DNA of 14,682 nucleotides from DAOMOD01 sp964526035 (GTDB lineage: Bacteria; Pseudomonadota; Gammaproteobacteria; Xanthomonadales; BPKI01), in assembly GCA_964526035.1 (NCBI GenBank), contig CAZGKE010000084.1:1-14682 (forward strand), written 5' to 3'. Below are positions 14,287-14,682 of this stretch, in pieces. The translations under genes and the position numbers were made by a program. Under the pieces are notes generated by a model that worked only from the letters and a program-made list of their open reading frames with translations, searched no databases and was not told where the DNA came from. How positions within the stretch are numbered: position 1 is the stretch's first letter; each line of letters opens with the position of its first letter.

Positions 14287-14682
14287 TCAGCGATAGGCGG
14301 CATCCTGCGCACGGTAAGCCGCGATGTCCTTCTCGAACCGGTCGCCAATCGCCAGAAGCTGACTCTTGGTAACGATGTTCTCCCCGCGGTTCTCGAAATG
14401 GTATTCGTGGATATGGGTCTCGACGATGGAATCGACTGGACAGGACTCCTCGCAGAACCCGCAGTAGATGCACTTGAACAGATCGATGTCGTAGCGCGTG
14501 GTGCGACGCGTGCCGTCGGCGCGCTGTTCGGAATCGATGGTGATCGCCAGTGCAGGGCACACCGCTTCGCACAGCTTGCAGGCAATGCAGCGTTCTTCAC
14601 CGTTGGGATAGCGACGCAGCGCATGCAGTCCGCGGAAGCGGTTTGACTGCGGAATCTTTTCCTGCGGATAGCGCACCGTGTA
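14287..14682 (-). CDS. nuoI: NADH-quinone oxidoreductase subunit I, 5' end cut by window edge
   Basis: This is the C-terminal 131 residues of NuoI, the 2x[4Fe-4S] ferredoxin-like subunit that carries electrons to cluster N2 at the junction of the peripheral and membrane arms. The two cluster motifs are CIACKLCEAVCP and CIYCGFCEESCP, each with the last Cys followed by Pro. Before them is the conserved FRGLHALRRYPNGEERC, and between them TTRYDIDLFK. After them VDSIVETHIHEYHFENRGENIV is typical. The frame is open to base 14682 (the first visible codons read YTVRYPQEK), so roughly the first 30 residues, including the amphipathic N-terminal helices, are outside. A GTG inside this stretch should not be taken as the start. 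Confidence 0.97.
   Translation of the reverse strand, partial: YTVRYPQEKIPQSNRFRGLHALRRYPNGEERCIACKLCEAVCPALAITIDSEQRADGTRRTTRYDIDLFKCIYCGFCEESCPVDSIVETHIHEYHFENRGENIVTKSQLLAIGDRFEKDIAAYRAQDAAYR

Noticed and set aside
1..14682. Mobile element, prophage, defence or secondary-metabolite genes
   Set aside because: All genes are recognised core respiratory or translation genes in conserved order; no transposase, integrase, attachment site or unusual cargo was seen.

Overview
The window is a stretch of high-GC gammaproteobacterial core genome, and every gene I can support lies on the minus strand. Read in the direction of transcription (right to left) it is nuoI (5' end missing), nuoJ, nuoK, nuoL, nuoM, nuoN, initiator tRNA-fMet, rimP, nusA, infB, rbfA, truB, rpsO and pnp (3' end missing). 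The block tRNA-fMet-rimP-nusA-infB-rbfA-truB-rpsO-pnp is the classic metY-nusA-infB operon order known from E. coli. The distal end of the complex I operon directly upstream of it is, from memory, the arrangement in Xanthomonadales (Lysobacterales). The IF2, S15, NuoI and PNPase sequences also look xanthomonad-like. I therefore infer a member of that order or a close relative, but cannot name a genus.

Right part (about 8288-14682): the membrane-arm subunits of respiratory NADH:quinone oxidoreductase plus the Fe-S subunit NuoI. Genes are tightly packed: nuoJ and nuoK overlap by 4 bases, and nuoK and nuoL are 3 bases apart. The key charged residues of the proton-translocating subunits are present.

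Centre (about 7932-8287): a control region. An initiator tRNA has its own sigma70-type promoter (TATAGT -10). It is followed by an intrinsic terminator, a leader with a long imperfect hairpin, and a second intrinsic terminator ending only 21 bases before the TTG start of rimP. This resembles the metY-rimP leader of E. coli, where termination and RNase III processing set read-through into nusA-infB.

Left part (1-7931): translation and RNA-metabolism genes (ribosome assembly RimP and RbfA, transcription factor NusA, initiation factor IF2, tRNA pseudouridine synthase TruB, ribosomal protein S15, exoribonuclease PNPase). rpsO probably has its own promoter in the gap after truB. A hairpin can be drawn that hides the pnp ribosome binding site.

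The least ordinary element is the 213-base gap between infB and rbfA. It holds two arms of degenerate heptanucleotide repeats (GGGCCTA type) in inverted orientation around a core of about 95 bases, with a smaller hairpin inside. I see no new multi-gene system, mobile element, CRISPR array or defence cassette; the points worth checking are regulatory RNA and repeat features.
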